Source: Phorcus lineatus (Eukaryota; Mollusca; Gastropoda; Trochida; Trochidae). From it: 64,000 nucleotides of DNA. The first letter of the stretch is position 1. Each line of letters starts with the position of its first letter. Below the pieces are notes generated by a model that was given only the letters and a program-made list of their open reading frames with translations, was not told the DNA's origin and searched no databases. The DNA lies in the NCBI GenBank assembly GCA_921293015.1, contig OV121088.1:4606382-4670381 (forward strand), given 5' to 3'. The position numbers and the translations under genes are program-made. Below are positions 58,419 through 64,000 of the stretch, in pieces.

Positions 58419-59469
58419 CCTTTACTCTGCCAACCATCTGCCGTGCAAATGGTTGCTACTTTATATAGATTCAGTTTGCTTCTTCTAAAAGATAGTGAAA
58501 ATAAAAACACCTCATAATCCAGACGCGGTTCTTGATAATGTAATTGTATATTGTTTTCTTGAAGTAAAAAAGACACGTTTCGTTCTTGATTTAGACGTCT
58601 TTCGTCACTCATTGCCTATATTGCTCGGTTTTGAGTGAATCTGTTGAGTGATTATTGATAAGTGAGACAAGGAAATCCTTAACTTAAGTATCTGCTATCT
58701 CTATGTAAATATCTTTTTGGGGATTTTCTAGTAATCTGATGACATCCGTTTCCTGCATTTTCTTTGTTTATATTTTATCTTATTGTAATCAGAGGAATAA
58801 GACAAATACAATCTTCCAGTCCTAGTTCTAAGTTGATTATAGAATATTGAGTGAATAGTCATTGAAAAAAAAAACACTAAGTCGTATGGATGCGGGATTT
58901 TTTTCATTCATCATTCCAACATCTAAAAGAGTAGGCAATCATTTCTAATATCATCTCTTTTAGGAAAAAACGTGACAGGGAAGAAAATCATTCAGGCAAT
59001 TATGTGATATATTGTACTGAGGAACTATTCAGGAAATGAAATGTTTTGGTTTCCTGCCTTTATTCCAACAACTCATTGAAAAAGTGGTCACCAAAATATC
59101 AACGGTTGTGCGTGGAACTAAAGACTAATAAAAAGTGTGTCACATCCATTGTAATGACATATATTTATAGCGACAAAACTTTCATAAGGAAACGTTAAAA
59201 CAATGACTTCGTAGTTGAATGCTTGATATGCTTAATAAAGAAGCAAACAGTTTAACTTTCTTTCCTCATTTTCTGTATACAAAAGTAGATTAAAAGAATG
59301 AAAGAGAATAAATCAGGTATTCAATCGTGATCACGTTTTCTATTTTACCCTTCTTTTGTTTATTTAGATTGTTTGGACAAAGGGTTCCCCTTTAAAGGCA
59401 ACCAATAATATACCGGTGTATTTAAACTCATGTATGGTTATTTGGTTCCTAATCCCAGGCAATTCACAA

Positions 59470-59666
59470 TATCAGAAAATCGATTCTTGGAGAAATCCCA
59501 CTTGATCAAACCTACATGGGGAGCGAGTAGATGTCTCTAAACTTCTTTTCAAATTGTACTAATTTGGATGATAACATAAGTATAGCCACTACATGGATAA
59601 TGGCATTATTTGCTCTAGAAATCAAACCTGAGACAACCAACATCAGCGAATGTACAGATTTAATGA
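59470..59666 (+). pseudogene. Broken copy 2 of the duplicated segment at 56,581
   Basis: The DNA matches ttggagaaat...caaacc/caaaacc...gataac of copy 1. One frame reads SENRFLEKSHLIKPTWGASR and stops. The next reads FSNCTNLDDNISIATTWIMA, LFALEIKPETTNISECTDLM, parallel to copy 1's STNFDDNAHDLNASTELIST. The frame shift shows decay. Confidence 0.35.
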
Positions 59667-62600
59667 AGATCTGATAATTGTTAAAGAACATGTATAATGT
59701 TAACACTGTTTTTCCGAAACAGTCATGTTATGTAATTAATAATTTGATCATGCAATGCAACGTTTTCTTAAAGTTTAAAATAAAGATATTTACTGAAGCA
59801 ACGTCAATTTACTCAGTACAAAAACAGTGGTGCAATAGGGATTTTACGCTATCAGAAATTGCTTTTGTTGTCTTTTTTGACGCCATAACAACTATGATAA
59901 AAGGTTTGAACTTTTGCCATAATTCTTTTGTTTTGCATTGATTAATCTAACATTTTCTGTTTGATTTTTGCTTTCTTTAACTCAGAAAACTGATATGTTC
60001 ACTGAACTAAATATAAAGAATTAAATTTTTACTTAGAATATCGGTGAATTTCCCTAATATATTCTGATATGATTAGATACGTTGTTGGAACGAATAATGT
60101 TAAAAAACATACCTGTACATTTAATCGGGAAATAGGGAGGTTTGAGGTTGAAAAGAGAGCTATTTTTCAAGATATGACATATCATTCAAATGTTGACAAG
60201 GCTTTTCTTTCTTCTTTATATACTTAATAATGTCATCATATGGTATTTTAGAGTTTAAAACATATTCTACAATAACGACTTAATAAATGTCATAAATCTA
60301 TGGAAATGCATTATCAAATAGCCAAAGGCCAAAACCTTTACTAATATCCATACCAAGAAGTAATATGTAGCACTGTCTATTATTTAATCAATCTTGAATC
60401 TATATTTATTCTGTAATGCCACCAATATTGTAGCACATGTTTGAAGACCCCCAAGCATCGGTCATAGCCCCAAGAATTCAATATATTTGCCTGTAACAGT
60501 TAGTCGCTTCAACATGAGCCCATAGGAATAACTAGGAAAGGTCAGCTTTCAAATTGAAATTCATAAATAATCGTGTAAAGACTTTTAGGTATAGGCTGTT
60601 ATCAATGCCTTAGGGATACTCACCTATCAATAGCTGGTCTGCTGTCTTGTTAAAGGGAAAATGACATGAAAAATGGTGCTGTACTTTTACTTATTTTGCA
60701 ATAAACGCCAATGAATGACTTCAAATCTTATTCTTGTTATATTTTAGCAAGTGCGCTTTCTCAATTTTATGGTTCTCAAATCAAATCAATCAAAATGTTA
60801 CCCTCGATAACATGTTTACACAAGGCCACGTTTTAATGACATAAATGTAAAAAAAATGGATGTCCCATTGAATTTCGTTTCCACAGAAAATACCTCGATT
60901 CACTGTCCACTTAACTAAGTGATCCAATAGCGTGGTAGACAAATAAGACTATACATCAATGCGGAATTATAGCTTTGAAATTTCAATTTTCATATTTCCT
61001 TCACAAAGAGTGTCAAAATGGTTTATTACTTCAAAGAATACCATTGGAAAGACACATATGATTCCCAATAGCACCCGAATAAAGGAAAACATCGTTTTAA
61101 AAAATAATTTAAGGACAAAGTCCCCCAACGAAAAGTGTTTTTACTGTTAAAGACTTAGATTGAAGGCTGTTAACCTTTAAGATATTGGTATTCTGTTATA
61201 AATTCAACATCCTCTTTGGGGCACATATTACAAAAGACTTAATCTATCCATTTGTGGAAGATGTGGTTTGTAATTATAAACATTATCATAAGTGGAGCAG
61301 TTTACTGGTCAGGCTGAAGGACTTTAGCAGAGTATATTCTAAGAGTCAAATATGTCAAACTTAATAAATTATCTCATTCTATTGAAACATAGTAAATCTT
61401 TCTTAAAATCAGCACCTTATTTGCTCATAAGTTCAGTATAATTAGTAAACACATGTTAAAGTCATAATGTATGATCGAAAACCAATGAATCAAACATTGT
61501 TTTGAAACGCATGTGCAAGCATAAAGACAAATATGGGTTGGCAGTGTTAGGAAGGTCATCAAAATACTAAAACATCATAATTTTGCTACATATGCAAGTT
61601 TGGGGCGACGATTTGAACTTAAAGCAAGACATATGGTATTTTGGCTTTTATTCAAGCCACATAAAAATCATTAAATATACTCTGTGCCACAAAAAAGTGA
61701 TTTAATATGTGTTTAAATTAAAGTCACAACTGCATTCGCCTAAGCCTTGAAATTTAAAAACCGCAATTTCGCAATCTCAATACATAGAAGTTACATATAT
61801 ATCTGGTTGGATCTACAGATTGCATTCGATTTCAGAATTTGATTGAAAAGCACAACTGCTGCGCATGCGTTGCGTTATACCTGTCTGAGCTACCATATCG
61901 GAATAATTCTATTTCTGATGACGTTTCGATAACATAAGATTTAATCAATTTGATAAACAAAACATCTGTGATATTTGTGTCTATCAAACCAAATCAGGGT
62001 AATAATGCATATACCGAGACAAGAAATATTTGTCAGTAGAGATTTTCAGGTACATTTAAAACTTGCAACATCCGTTTCAGTATTTGCTTTTTTTAAATAT
62101 ATGATATATATTTTACATCCATTACAAAAGATGCCGTAACGAAATATTCATGGTAGATATCTGAAGAAAGTTCCAGTTCCTTATCCACTCTGTATCGATG
62201 AGCGGTCAGAAGGGCGGCAAAAATGCCTTCTTAGCTACAGAGATTAGTTTCTTTCAAATGTAAATACTGGAGTGTGATATGTTGTAAATTAAACCTTGTG
62301 AAACACCACTGCAAAAATGACGTCACATTGGCTTTGTAAGGTCACAATGTAAACACCGCCATTTAATGTTTATTTTCACTCATGTATGACTTGGTATGAA
62401 ACTGGCTTTCTCTCGTTTTATAAAATAAAATAATAACTAAATCATTACCAAATGGAAAACGTTTTGGACGTTTTGGACCACTATATATGCCATCTTAACA
62501 CATTAAGCCTGTGATTTGATGGCTAATAGTCATGGCCTCTTGTTATTGGCTGATCACTCTACTTGATTTTATAGTCAACATTCGATAGGATTTAAGCAGC

Positions 62601-64000
62601 TTTAGTGTGAATACTATGTGAAAACATGTGTTCAGTGAAGACAAGCTTTTAAAACGGTGTAAGAATCTATATCGAAACGGCGCTATCAGTACAATAAAGA
62701 AGTTGATTATCCATAAATTACTTGTCCACCTTATACTCACAACTTATAGAATGCCACTCAAACAGATGTGTTCAGCGGTTGTTAGTTTCACTTTTAAGTA
62801 TCTAGTACATGATATGAAATGCTTTGTTTTCGCAATATTATGTGTTTAAAAGTCTTTATGTTTATTTTGTAAACCAATGCTCGTAATGGTAGGTTTTTCG
62901 CTCATCAGGAATGACACCACTTACTTACAAACCATATTATCTTACTGTTGACTAAGACAGATCCAACGATGTACATATGATTTCGTTGTAATTACATTTC
63001 CTCTTCTCAGACCATTGTACATGGCGAATCCCCTAGTAAGTGCAAGTTCATATCGTAAAGAAAATTTTATGATCCACAGAACAAAGTCGCGTTTGCTATC
63101 TAGATAATACACACTATGAATATCATATCAATTAATTAAAGAATATTTATTGTTGACATAGACGTGTCTTTAAAAAGCTTAAACAGAAAAACAGACAGTG
63201 ATAATTGACTACAAATTACAATTCATAGATGAAATTTAAAGAAAACAAAACAATTTACATGATATCAAATCAATAAATAAAGCAATTAATTCATCGTTTT
63301 TGTTTAAAATCAAATCATCATTTATATGTATATTGAATCGCTTTATGTTGTATTATCTTTCAAATACTATATATGAAGGCCTGTGGCCTTTTAGTATTGA
63401 ATGAGGATTTAATATCTTATTGAGATAATTTCTCATCGGGAAAATGAGCAGAAGCCGTGTTATCGTAATCGAGCCTTTCACAATTGTCTAGACCACTAAA
63501 GGTATCTGTTTGATATGACTGAGAATATATAAACCAAATCCAAATGTATAAAAGCAGGTTTCGCAAGTGAATGAACAGATAACATTGATTAATGACTTGT
63601 CTGTAACCAATAACAATTCATACATCAGACGTAATTTATTCTGTCTACAACAAATATGATTACATAGAAATAGGAAAGGAGACTAACAAAGTTACCACAA
63701 GTTGTCTAATATATTAATGATTTATATATAAACTTTCATGTGAAGCGAGTTGATGAATCATGTTAGACTAGTTCCTAGACGAACTAGTTTTGACCAAGGT
63801 TATTTTGATAATTGAACAAAATATAATTATGGATGTAATGAAAGAAGTATTTTTGACTATTCGTCTTATATCAAAAACATTGTTCTTATGTGAATGTAAC
63901 AATCAGTGGTCATAAGTATTAGATGATCGTTTGAACAACACCCTTATTTAACATGTATGTATATATATGATAAGCGTAGAAAAAGTATAATTGTAACGTA
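59667..64000. other. Non-coding, AT-rich
   Basis: I see no gene, transposon end or structured repeat that I can support in the last 4.3 kb. The open frames present are short and rich in Phe, Ile, Lys and Asn. Confidence 0.5.

Overview
The window looks like an AT-rich, gene-poor stretch of a molluscan nuclear genome, most likely a gastropod. The reasons are split genes with canonical GT/AG introns, many decayed eukaryotic transposons, the AAAGGGAGATAAC-type word common in molluscs, and SINE-like repeats whose 3' tail (a CTGAAATATTG core followed by CTCACTCACTCA) resembles repeats I associate with abalone (Haliotis). The genus is an inference from memory of repeat style, not a database match.

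The only genes I can assign with confidence are two paralogues on the + strand. Gene A lies at about 10.65-15.08 kb and gene B at 28.14-34.59 kb. Each has one large exon encoding RING, B-box 1, B-box 2 and coiled coil (a TRIM E3 ubiquitin ligase core). Two further exons together encode a degenerate macro domain (the ADP-ribose-binding fold). All introns are phase 1. Gene B is intact as read and predicts 575 residues. Gene A carries a 13-bp deletion just before its RING that cuts the shared start codon off from the rest of the reading frame. A decayed extra copy of the last exon sits just after its stop. Neither macro domain shows the usual ADP-ribose loops, and the stretch that should carry loop 2 falls exactly at the exon 2/3 junction.

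The two genes sit in a tandem segmental duplication. Sequence at 1-5,345 is repeated at 18,402-21,943, and blocks at 6.3-7.06 and 7.8-8.6 kb are repeated at 23.0-24.6 kb. A third diverged copy of the 6.3-7.06 kb module lies directly upstream of gene A. Elements in both copies (a Ty3/gypsy reverse-transcriptase remnant, a 186-bp MITE with 8-bp target duplication, a SINE) predate the duplication. An L1-like LINE (171-1,670, 14-bp target duplication) is younger, because copy 2 keeps the empty site. A SINE at 5,372-5,703 (12-bp target duplication) has no counterpart in copy 2, although the copies stop aligning there. Other relics are a non-LTR reverse transcriptase in two places (8.5-9.2 and 24.9-26.5 kb), a Tc1/mariner remnant (9.4-9.74 kb, - strand), and a broken pogo-like DDE transposase inside intron 1 of gene B.

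From about 35 kb to the end the window is mostly non-coding and made of diverged duplications. It holds a 62-bp-armed hairpin (35.4 kb), a two-member MITE family (45.1 and 48.1 kb), tandem duplications (49.8 and 50.3 kb), and a few short open frames that read like coding sequence but that I do not recognise (35.9, 37.0, 37.3, 43.5, 51.5, 52.7, 55.1, 56.6, 58.2 kb). No rRNA or tRNA genes or CRISPR arrays were seen.
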